Shown: in pieces, positions 1-6,188 of the stretch
Numbering within the stretch: position 1 is the first letter of the stretch
How the letters are laid out: every line of letters begins with the position of its first letter
NCBI GenBank assembly: GCA_002495735.1
Contig: DAGM01000025.1
Location: 845-15,230, forward strand
Direction of reading: 5' to 3'
Origin: Euryarchaeota archaeon UBA54
GTDB taxonomy: Archaea; Thermoplasmatota; Poseidoniia; Poseidoniales; Thalassarchaeaceae
Length of the DNA stretch: 14,386 nt
Program-made: the position numbers and the translations under genes
Notes under the pieces: generated by a model
Told to the model about the DNA's origin: nothing
What the model saw: the letters and a program-made list of their open reading frames with translations, nothing else
The model's database searches: none

Positions 1-374
1 GCGGATACTCTCTCAGCCAGCACCTTGCCAGAGAGCAGGGCGACGAACAGGGGAGCGGTGTACTGCAGAGTGACCGCCTGGCCTATCGGAATCCTTCCTA
101 GAGCGGTGAAGTAGAGAATCATCGCTGTCAAGCCCACAGCGCATCGTAGGAACATCGTCTTCCGGTTGTTCACTCTCAGGCTGATGCCGCGACTGGCTGC
201 GAAAGCGGCCACTGCGAAGGCTATCACCGCTGAACGCACTAGGATAATCATCCAGACGTCGGCGTGCACGCTGGTCCACTTCACGAGGGCGTTCATCGTG
301 CCGAAGCAGAGGCTGCCGAAGATCATCCACAGGACTGCAGCTCTGGGCGAGTCGGAGGAGAGTTCGTCCGACAT
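1..374 (-). CDS. EamA/DMT-family membrane transporter, N-terminal part (cut by window edge)
   Basis: The minus strand reads openly from an ATG at 374 to base 1 and continues off the window, giving the first 124 residues. The protein starts MSDELSSDSPRAAVLWMIFG and has the hydrophobic helix pattern of drug/metabolite transporters. Helices lie at about residues 12-30, 38-58 and 72-90, followed by the segment GRIPIGQAVTLQYTAPLFVA (about 90-109), which is typical of EamA proteins (small residues, then LQYTAPLF at the end of the first half-repeat). EamA proteins are inner-membrane exporters or importers of small metabolites with ten helices in two repeats, so more than half of the gene is missing here. 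The start lies one base after the stop codon of the upstream parA gene, so it is probably co-transcribed. The substrate cannot be told from sequence. Confidence 0.8.
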   Translation of the reverse strand, partial: MSDELSSDSPRAAVLWMIFGSLCFGTMNALVKWTSVHADVWMIILVRSAVIAFAVAAFAASRGISLRVNNRKTMFLRCAVGLTAMILYFTALGRIPIGQAVTLQYTAPLFVALLSGKVLAERVS

Positions 375-375
375 C

Positions 376-1365
376 TTACACAAGGCCCCAGCGACGCTCT
401 AGAACAGTTGCTATCGCCTGGTAGTCTTGGCCCCCCGCACTAGTGGGGTCGTGCAGGTGTATCGGGATGCCGTGACTGGGGGCTTCGGCGAGCCTGATGT
501 TGCGACGGATTGCTGGCTCGACGATGAGCTCGGGGAAGGCCTCTCGAACTTCACTCGCGACCTGTTGGTTGAGTAGTGTAGGCGCGTGCATTGTCAGCAT
601 CACGCCATCGACTCCTAGTTTGGGGTTGAGAAGTCCCCTGACCTCCCTGATGGTGCCAGCGAGCATGGCCAGTCCCTCGAGAGCGAAATACTCGGTCTGG
701 ACTGGGATAAGGATGCCATCACTGGCTACCAGTGCGTTGATTGAGACAATACCTAGCGAGGGCGGGGTGTCAATGAGTACGATATCGTAGTGCTGTAGAA
801 GCGGTTCTAGGGCTTCGGTGAGCCTATGTTCTCGACCCAACTGCCTGAGCATCTCCTGCTCGAGCCCTATCAGGCTCCTGTCACCGACCACCATGTGCAG
901 TCCGTCCACCGCTGTGGCGTGCCTAGCGTTGACTGCAGTCTCCGGGTTCAGGATGAGGTCTCTGGTGGTCGCGCGCACCTTGCTCTTGTCGACGCCTAAG
1001 CCCGTGGCGCAGTTACCCTGTGAATCTGCATCGACCACCAGTACCTTGTGCCCGCGCAGCGCCAACTGGGATGCGATATTGATCACGGTGGTCGTCTTGC
1101 CGACCCCTCCCTTCTGATTGATCACGGTGACTACTCTGGCCCTGCCCTCCGGAGTAGGTAATCCGGGTGGGAGATCGAGGGGAGGTCGGGCGCGGGCCGT
1201 GCTGATCTCGTCTACCGCATCCAGCATCGGCGCTGTGGTCTCCTCTTCGACCTCGGTGAACTCAGCGTCGATTACGAGTGGCGCGTTCTGCACCTCAGGC
1301 AGGTCGTCGCCATCGTCTTCAGCATTCATACGAGCGCCTTTGGCGCTCGTAGTGTTGTTGAACAT
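376..1365 (-). CDS. parA: ParA/Soj-type partition ATPase with acidic N-terminal extension
   Basis: A 329-residue protein of the ParA/MinD P-loop ATPase superfamily, which segregates DNA or positions cargo by ATP-dependent dimerisation and nonspecific DNA binding. Visible motifs are the deviant Walker A KGGVGKTT at residues 85-92 (signature Lys85, Lys90), VVDADSQGN at 110-118 (Walker A'), IVLIDTPPS at 195-203 (Walker B) and IRRNIRLAEAPSHG at 287-300, the hallmark of Soj-like ParA. Family members are about 250-260 residues. Here about 75 acidic, low-complexity residues precede the ATPase core. The start is uncertain: ATG at 1365, or Met13 at 1329 (MNAEDDGDD), which directly follows a perfect inverted repeat (1330-1350). 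Neither has a clear ribosome site. It lies 36 bases downstream of the SAP-domain gene and one base upstream of the transporter gene. No ParB is encoded in the window, so its partner is unknown. Confidence 0.9.
   Translation of the reverse strand: MFNNTTSAKGARMNAEDDGDDLPEVQNAPLVIDAEFTEVEEETTAPMLDAVDEISTARARPPLDLPPGLPTPEGRARVVTVINQKGGVGKTTTVINIASQLALRGHKVLVVDADSQGNCATGLGVDKSKVRATTRDLILNPETAVNARHATAVDGLHMVVGDRSLIGLEQEMLRQLGREHRLTEALEPLLQHYDIVLIDTPPSLGIVSINALVASDGILIPVQTEYFALEGLAMLAGTIREVRGLLNPKLGVDGVMLTMHAPTLLNQQVASEVREAFPELIVEPAIRRNIRLAEAPSHGIPIHLHDPTSAGGQDYQAIATVLERRWGLV
1330..1350. repeat. Perfect 9-bp inverted repeat at the parA 5' end
   Basis: The arms ACGAGCGCC (1330-1338) and GGCGCTCGT (1342-1350) are exact reverse complements around a TTT centre. 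The element ends one base before the second possible parA start (ATG at 1329, minus strand). If parA starts at 1365 the repeat is coding (TSAKGAR). If it starts at 1329, the repeat is a 5' hairpin or operator touching the start codon. It could be a DNA site for a dimeric protein, a parS-like centromere or an RNA stem. It does not match the bacterial parS consensus. Which of these it is remains inference. Confidence 0.6.
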
Positions 1366-1401
1366 GCCGCTGAGTGGGCCTCGGGACGAGTCGGTTTGAC
1401 G

Positions 1402-3567
1402 CTAGTCGGAGGGGAGCGAGGTGTGGTACCAGCCGACCATTCTGCCAGTCTCCGCATCGATTGCGAAACCCACCGTGTTGTCTCGACCCGAGTCCCCCCA
1501 TGAGCGCGTTCCCGCTGCTGTCACCATGTCCAGCGACAGTACATCGACTGATGTGGTAGCCAGTAGGTAGCCGTAACTGACTGAGGGTTCCCAGCCGGAC
1601 CCGTCACTGATGAACTGGTTGAGCTCGGGGTATCTCAACGGGTCCAGTACGCGCTCTTCCATCAGACCTAGTGTGAGGGTCTCAGGAATCTCATTTCGAT
1701 CCCAGGACACGGTGCCCTCGTCGTATTCCCGCTGCTCGACCAGTATGCAGCCTGAATCCTTGACCCGCAGCACGACCCAGCCGGCGTTTTCGTCGTCATC
1801 AACCCATGACATGTTCCACTCATTGGCTGTGTACGTCGCCTGCCAGATGTAGCCAGCAGATTCCAGCGCCTCAGCCGCGTCGCTTGAGGAGTGGTTGGCC
1901 AGCAGACAGTCAACTGCGGCCTCTAGGTCGAACTCCCTGAGACTTGATTCGTCTGGCATCGCCTCCTCCCAGTGCTGCTGGCTGTTAGGTATGTCCTCCC
2001 CACTGCTGGGACTGCCGGCATAGGTTGTATCCCAGTGCACAGGAGTCGAGCCGAAGTTACTCGAAGTCTCGGTTATCACCGCGTTCACCGCAAGTGTTCC
2101 GTCTGGAAGGTCGAGCAAGTAGTCGGAAATCAGCCCCTCGAGACTACAGTCCTCGCCGCCTTCCTTGTCGAGCAAGATATCCACCATCTGCTTGACTGGC
2201 CACGGATTTCCACGCTTTACGTGAATGTCGATGTTGACGTGGCCCACGCACCCAGCGAGCCCCTCCTCCGAGATACTCACATGAGTGACGAGGCCATGCA
2301 TGGCAGTGTTGATTTCTCCCTGCACGGTCCAGGTCCAGTCCATCAGGCCCGAGGCCTTCACCGAGGAGAGGCCTTCTGTGAGAGGAGTGTCACCAAAGAA
2401 TTCGTGCAGTTCGATTGGAGTCAGGGGGAAAATTAGCAGCGGAGAGAGAGTTCCCAGTGATCCGAGGCCGTTGGAGCCGAACGCAACTGCCCGAGCATCC
2501 GTCCGGACGTTGTCCGGGTCGGTGAAGCTGAGATCGGTATCAGTCCGAATGGTAGACTTGCTGGCAATATCTCTCCATGACTTAGATGATGAAACAAGAG
2601 AATTGTCTTCCTTTATCCAGCCAGTGTTGGTACATACCCCTTCGTTCCTGACCTTTCCCTGTAGGTCGATTGCGAGGTTGTGTGTCACCGTCTGCTCGGC
2701 AGTCAGGTGCTCCCTGCCGTGGGCGTCGTGAGCGTTCACCGCACCGATGAGTTCGGCGTCCAGAGGATGGGAGATGTCGCCTATGCCGCCATTGCGAATC
2801 GATATCGAGCCTGTCCCGCCACTGACGGTCGCTCGGAGCTCGTCGCAGACCTCGTCTAGGGTTGGTGTAGTGATGTCCCTCAGAATTCCAATCATCTCGT
2901 CTCCGGTGATTTCTATCGTGGTCTCAGTGACGGTGAAGTCCATTTGGTCGCCGTAGCGCAGGGGTCGAGCGGTGAAGGCTGGGTCCTGCTGCACTAGGTA
3001 GAACGCGATGGCGCCGACTAGCAGGACCACCACAGCGATTGCTGAAATTGCCTGCCAGTTTTCCTTCAGGCCATCGACCGAAGGTAGCGTGATGATCATT
3101 GAGGGCTCCTCATCCTCGTCGTCTTCGAGGAACATCTCATCAGTCGCCTCGCTGGGTATCACTCCGGAGAACCACGGATCCTCCTCGGGCGGTTCTGGCT
3201 CGTTCTCTTCCTCGATTCCCTCAGGTTCTGCATCCTTGAAATCTGCTATTTCATCTTCGATAATCTCCGCTTCAATGACCACTTCCTCGGGCTCTGGTTC
3301 TGGCTCAAGTTCTGGTTCTGGCTCGGCCGGCTCATCCCCGCTTACTCTGGCAATCAGCTTGTCGATGGCATCGTCGATGTCCTCGGATTTGCTCTCCGCG
3401 ACGACTTTTGGAGTCTCAACGGGGGGTGCCTCACGGCCGAGCAACCTGTCTACCAGCTCGTGCTTCTTGCCCGACACCAGAAGTCCGTGGTCGCTGCACA
3501 ACTGGCGCAGCTCGCTGACCTTCATCGCAGACAGGGTGTCGCGGCCAGGAATACCTTCGGAAGCCAT
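1402..3567 (-). CDS. SAP-domain protein with one membrane helix and a large C-terminal domain
   Basis: The protein has 721 residues from the ATG at 3567. An ATG at 3525 (MKVSELRQLC) is the alternative, and an upstream ATG at 3654 would run across the divergent control region. Residues 15-45 form a SAP domain (KVSELRQLCSDHGLLVSGKK, then ELVDRLL), a helix-extended-helix fold that binds nucleic acid. Residues 50-160 are a very acidic Glu/Pro linker with EPEPELEPEPEPEE. Residues 172-193 (AISAIAVVVLLVGAIAFYLV) form a single membrane helix. The remaining 525 or so residues are soluble, with scattered Cys residues and no domain I recognise. I infer a cytoplasmic SAP domain tethered to the membrane with an exposed C-terminal domain. 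Charge bias does not prove this, because the flank before the helix is acidic and the one after it has arginines. The gene lies directly upstream of parA on the same strand, so a joint DNA-anchoring role is possible but unproven. Confidence 0.85.
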   Translation of the reverse strand: MASEGIPGRDTLSAMKVSELRQLCSDHGLLVSGKKHELVDRLLGREAPPVETPKVVAESKSEDIDDAIDKLIARVSGDEPAEPEPELEPEPEPEEVVIEAEIIEDEIADFKDAEPEGIEEENEPEPPEEDPWFSGVIPSEATDEMFLEDDEDEEPSMIITLPSVDGLKENWQAISAIAVVVLLVGAIAFYLVQQDPAFTARPLRYGDQMDFTVTETTIEITGDEMIGILRDITTPTLDEVCDELRATVSGGTGSISIRNGGIGDISHPLDAELIGAVNAHDAHGREHLTAEQTVTHNLAIDLQGKVRNEGVCTNTGWIKEDNSLVSSSKSWRDIASKSTIRTDTDLSFTDPDNVRTDARAVAFGSNGLGSLGTLSPLLIFPLTPIELHEFFGDTPLTEGLSSVKASGLMDWTWTVQGEINTAMHGLVTHVSISEEGLAGCVGHVNIDIHVKRGNPWPVKQMVDILLDKEGGEDCSLEGLISDYLLDLPDGTLAVNAVITETSSNFGSTPVHWDTTYAGSPSSGEDIPNSQQHWEEAMPDESSLREFDLEAAVDCLLANHSSSDAAEALESAGYIWQATYTANEWNMSWVDDDENAGWVVLRVKDSGCILVEQREYDEGTVSWDRNEIPETLTLGLMEERVLDPLRYPELNQFISDGSGWEPSVSYGYLLATTSVDVLSLDMVTAAGTRSWGDSGRDNTVGFAIDAETGRMVGWYHTSLPSD

Positions 3568-3610
3568 TCTGCTCACTCTCAGTCCAATGGGGTGGCTTTC
3601 AACTCCTTCG

Positions 3611-3631
3611 GCGTCCTGCCTTGCAGGACGC
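3611..3631. repeat. Perfect 9-bp inverted repeat between SAP gene and rimK
   Basis: The arms GCGTCCTGC (3611-3619) and GCAGGACGC (3623-3631) are exact reverse complements around a CTT centre. Arm and centre lengths are identical to those of the repeat at the parA 5' end, but the sequence differs. It lies between the divergent SAP-protein and rimK genes, 44 bases upstream of the chosen SAP start. It is probably an operator or a hairpin in a leader transcript. Confidence 0.55.
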
Positions 3632-3650
3632 ACACTCGCGAGACTGTGCG
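3629..3650. promoter_or_regulatory. Second nested palindrome in the divergent SAP/rimK region
   Basis: CGCACA (3629-3634) and TGTGCG (3645-3650) are inverted arms around a self-complementary CTCGCGAG (3635-3642) plus AC. The left arm overlaps the last three bases of the preceding 9-bp inverted repeat. The two dyads thus form a compact cluster in a gap of about 130 bases between divergent starts, as expected for binding of a dimeric regulator. No convincing TATA box was assigned. Confidence 0.4.
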
Positions 3651-3698
3651 ACAAGGCCGATGAAAGGACTCAAGAAGTGCGGTCGGTCGGCGCAAGAC

Positions 3699-4658
3699 AT
3701 GGACCCGCGCCTAGTCATACTGTCCCGGGGGCCCGGTCTGTACAGTACCAAGCAACTCGTTAAGGAGGCCGAGAACGAGGGTTGGGCGGTCAGGGTTGTG
3801 GACCCAATGAAGCTCACTGTGCTCATTGACGACAGTGGTGGCAGGATCTACTACAGAGGCTGGCCGCTCGAGTGTGATGCTGTCATCCCACGAATCGGCC
3901 ACTCAATCACCCGCAGGGGCGTCAGCATCGTCAAGCAGTTTGAGAGAATGGGGGTCATCGTAATCAACAAGAGTGATGGCATCGCCAACAGTCGTGACAA
4001 ACTGGCAGCCTGCCAACTGATGAGAGAAGTCGGTGTCCCCGTTCCCATCACCGCGAACGTCGGGGCCTGGGAGGACACCGTTCGCGCTGTCAACCAGGTC
4101 GGCGGCACTCCGTGCGTAATCAAGAGTAACGAAGGCACACACGGCTCAGGGGTTTTCCTAGCTCACACCGAGCAACAGGCTCGCCAACTGGTCTACCAAA
4201 TGCTCGAGCGTGGCATGCGTCCGCTGGTCCAAGAGTACATCCAGGAGTCACACGGGCAGGACGTCAGAGCACTCGTGGTTGGCGGCGAGGTCGTCGCTGC
4301 TATGCGCCGCAAGGCGCATGGCTCCGAGTTCCGCTCCAACTTCCATCTCGGAGGAAGTGTAGAGCCAGTAGAGATCTCTGGCAAATTTGCCAAGATAGCC
4401 TGCACCGCTGCAAACAAGCTCGGTTTGGACCTCGCTGGCGTGGATATGCTAGAATCACGCAACGGACCACTGGTCCTCGAGGTCAACTCTAGTCCCGGTC
4501 TCGAAGGAATCGAATCCGTGGTTGGTGAGGGATTTGTGGCCGCTAAGGTGGCTCGCCTGCTCAACAGGAGACTCGCGGAGTCCCGCGGGGACTTCGAGTC
4601 ATCGGACAGCACGGAGATGACGGGGGCCGGGAGCGAGGCTTCCGGAATCTACGACTGA
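3699..4658 (+). CDS. rimK: RimK-like ATP-grasp alpha-L-glutamate ligase
   Basis: The protein has 319 residues from the ATG at 3699 (MDPRLVILSRGPGLYSTK), which matches where E. coli RimK begins; an ATG at 3660 would add 13 unconserved residues. RimK enzymes use ATP to add glutamate to a carboxylate, classically the C-terminus of ribosomal protein S6. The match to E. coli RimK as I remember it runs end to end: DAVIPRIG, NSRDKL, the ATP-grasp glycine loop EGTHGSG (145-151), VQEYI, RSNFHLGG (212-219) and VLEVNSSPGLEGIE (259-272), which carries metal-binding Glu and Asn. Residues after about 295 form an acidic tail without counterpart in E. coli. Archaea lack bacterial S6, and archaeal relatives (MptN, CofF, LysX) act on cofactors or lysine biosynthesis carriers, so the substrate is open. 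The gene is divergent from the SAP gene. Confidence 0.88.
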   Translation: MDPRLVILSRGPGLYSTKQLVKEAENEGWAVRVVDPMKLTVLIDDSGGRIYYRGWPLECDAVIPRIGHSITRRGVSIVKQFERMGVIVINKSDGIANSRDKLAACQLMREVGVPVPITANVGAWEDTVRAVNQVGGTPCVIKSNEGTHGSGVFLAHTEQQARQLVYQMLERGMRPLVQEYIQESHGQDVRALVVGGEVVAAMRRKAHGSEFRSNFHLGGSVEPVEISGKFAKIACTAANKLGLDLAGVDMLESRNGPLVLEVNSSPGLEGIESVVGEGFVAAKVARLLNRRLAESRGDFESSDSTEMTGAGSEASGIYD

Positions 4659-4722
4659 CGGCATTTCCTAAGGCTCGGTCAAACGGCGGTTCTCACCCCT
4701 TTGGAGAGAGAAGCATTCAAGT

Positions 4723-4795
4723 CTTATTACGATAACTTGGACCTGTCCGTAGGGACAAGGGATGCACGGCCGTTCGCGGCCTAGAGGCGAGAGAT
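4723..4795 (+). promoter_or_regulatory. xerA upstream region with TATA-like box and two small hairpins
   Basis: The 137-base gap after rimK has an AT-rich stretch with CTTATTAC (4723-4730) that could be an archaeal TATA box. Downstream lie an inverted repeat TGTCC/GGACA (4744-4748 and 4753-4757) and a 5-bp stem GGCCG/CGGCC closing a TTCG tetraloop (4768-4781). If transcription starts near 4755, the tetraloop hairpin sits in the leader, 14 bases before the TTG start. A short reading frame of 13 codons from ATG 4762 overlaps the xerA start. All regulatory meaning is inferred. Confidence 0.35.
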
Positions 4796-5914
4796 TTGAC
4801 TGAACCGAGGGAAGGAGTAGCTAATTCTTGGGTCAATGGTGGCTTAGTGGAGCGAGAGCGAGCGAGGTTCGCGAATTTCACTATTGAAGGCGACACTCCC
4901 CTCCCTTCACGCCTCCAGAGTCTCTCTGAGCTGCCTTGGTTCGACTGTTGGATGCAGAGACTGCGGACCGAGAAGAAGAGTGAACACACAGTCAGGGCAT
5001 ACACCGTCGCTGCACGCACCCTGTGCACCACTTCGCTGCCAGGAGAACATCCTCTCGACTGGGAAGAGGCGAAGACAATCGGCGTTCGAGACTTCCACAC
5101 AAGAGTCGATCCCAACAAAGGCAGAATGGATGCTTGGCTGAATGGTATTGGGGGACTAAAGCCTGCCACCGTCAACGCCCGCATCGCAGCCGCCTCGCAT
5201 CTCCTGCAGTGGATCGGACACTCTGTACCCGATTGGATCCAGAGACCAAATCGTAGCCGCTCGCTGCCTCGCACCCTTGGGCGCAACGAGCTCGGCCGGG
5301 TGCGCACTGCGGCCACTCGGTCCGAGGATCCGCTCGCGCAACCCGTGGTCACCATACTCCTCGACACCGGACTGCGCGTCTCGGAGCTGTGCTCTCTTGA
5401 CATCGACGACGTTGACACTGAGGACTTGTCCGCGCTGGTCATCGGAGGAAAGGGAGAGAAAGACCGAACTGTGCTGTTCACCAAGGCCACCGTCGACGCC
5501 ATCGAAGCTTGGGGCCCGATTCGGAATAGTCGAATTCAGATGTGCGATAGGGAGAACGAGTTGCGCTCCCTACTACTGTCGAGTCGCGGACGTAGGATGA
5601 ATCCGCGCTCGGTGCAGAAACTAATCGACAGGTTGGCCGTCGCAGCCGATATTCCGCGCTCGCGATTGAGTCCACACACCCTGCGCCACACCTTTGCCAC
5701 AGGACTGCTGGAGCGCGGTGCCGATCTAGTCACGATTCAGCGCCTGCTCGGTCACGCCAGTATCGCCACCACTCGAGTCTACCTTGAGATAGGTGACCAG
5801 ACCCTAAGAGAAATCTACCACCGCGCCCAACGGGAGCTTCCGAAGACCGAGGTCATTGAGTCCTCAGAGGAACTTCCTGCAGTAGGTGAAGCACCATATC
5901 AAAGACTGCGCTGA
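4796..5914 (+). CDS. xerA: XerA-like tyrosine site-specific recombinase
   Basis: The protein has 372 residues from a TTG at 4796; a GTG at 4847, preceded by GGTGG, would shorten it by 17. The first 40 or so residues are an unconserved extension. An N-terminal SAM-like core-binding domain (about 45-140, with EHTVRAYTVAARTL) precedes the catalytic domain. All six catalytic residues are visible: Arg194 (TGLRVSEL), Lys219 (GGKGEKDR), His294 and Arg297 (SPHTLRHTFATGLLERG), His320 (LLGHASIATT) and nucleophile Tyr329 (TRVYLEI). Archaea typically have one such enzyme, XerA, which resolves chromosome dimers at dif. Completeness and the lack of phage-like neighbours favour the housekeeping role over a mobile-element integrase. 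No dif site was recognised nearby. The TGA stop abuts the stop of the next, convergent gene. Confidence 0.9.
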   Translation: MTEPREGVANSWVNGGLVERERARFANFTIEGDTPLPSRLQSLSELPWFDCWMQRLRTEKKSEHTVRAYTVAARTLCTTSLPGEHPLDWEEAKTIGVRDFHTRVDPNKGRMDAWLNGIGGLKPATVNARIAAASHLLQWIGHSVPDWIQRPNRSRSLPRTLGRNELGRVRTAATRSEDPLAQPVVTILLDTGLRVSELCSLDIDDVDTEDLSALVIGGKGEKDRTVLFTKATVDAIEAWGPIRNSRIQMCDRENELRSLLLSSRGRRMNPRSVQKLIDRLAVAADIPRSRLSPHTLRHTFATGLLERGADLVTIQRLLGHASIATTRVYLEIGDQTLREIYHRAQRELPKTEVIESSEELPAVGEAPYQRLR

Positions 5915-6109
5915 CTACTTCTTGGCCGGATTCTTCTTGTTGCCCCTCTTGTCTACCGACTCCGGGCCCTGCCACTCACGCTCTGCTGGGATGACGTAGC
6001 CCGGGTGAGAGGGGATTGGACAGTGTTTGCCCGCCCTGCACCTGCTGCAATTGTCTGAAGGTGGCGACTCGACCGTTTTCTGCAGCCTTCCATACTTTCT
6101 GCGCGGCAC
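5915..6109 (-). CDS. Small Cys-containing basic protein, function unknown
   Basis: The protein has 64 residues, starting at GTG 6109, with no ATG in the frame and no visible ribosome site. Residues 21-30 read CSRCRAGKHC (C-x2-C-x4-H-C), a spacing that could bind zinc. The C-terminus is lysine/asparagine-rich (DKRGNKKNPAKK), suggesting contact with nucleic acid or the ribosome. I do not recognise the family. Evidence that it is real: its TAG stop abuts the xerA stop exactly, as at another convergent junction in this window, and it fills otherwise empty space. Two longer minus-strand frames overlap it but look like shadows without motifs. The start could be further in, and the whole gene could be spurious. 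Confidence 0.5.
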   Translation of the reverse strand: MPRRKYGRLQKTVESPPSDNCSRCRAGKHCPIPSHPGYVIPAEREWQGPESVDKRGNKKNPAKK

Positions 6110-6180
6110 ACGTAGTGCTTGATTCGGAGGGACTTAGCGGTTCCCACGTGCGCGCAACGTTCAACCCGTCCCGCACACAC

Positions 6181-6186
6181 AGGAGG
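6181..6186 (+). promoter_or_regulatory. Strong Shine-Dalgarno at unusually short spacing
   Basis: AGGAGG at 6181-6186 is a full match to the anti-Shine-Dalgarno end of 16S rRNA, but only two bases (TT) separate it from the GTG at 6189. Usual spacing is about 5-9. It supports translation of the downstream frame while leaving the exact start in doubt. Confidence 0.5.
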
Positions 6187-6188
6187 TT

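Noticed and set aside
1330..1350. Bacterial-type parS site near parA
   Set aside because: The dyad shares no recognisable match with TGTTCCACGTGAAACA, so only a generic inverted repeat is claimed.
3008..3763. Long plus-strand open frame (251 residues), very Ser-rich
   Set aside because: It mirrors the Glu/Asp-rich linker of the SAP protein on the other strand (GAG/GAA read as CTC/TTC shifted to Ser codons). It shows low complexity and no domain.
4659..4795. Archaeal dif site next to xerA
   Set aside because: No pair of 11-bp inverted arms around a 6-bp centre could be found; the visible stems are only 5 bp.
4717..5502. Minus-strand open frame of 261 residues opposite xerA
   Set aside because: XerA on the plus strand has all catalytic residues. 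The opposite frame is Ser/Arg-rich with no motif and is a GC-rich shadow.
4796..5914. Integrase of a mobile element
   Set aside because: No attachment-site repeats, tRNA target, phage genes or composition change were seen; a housekeeping XerA explains it better.
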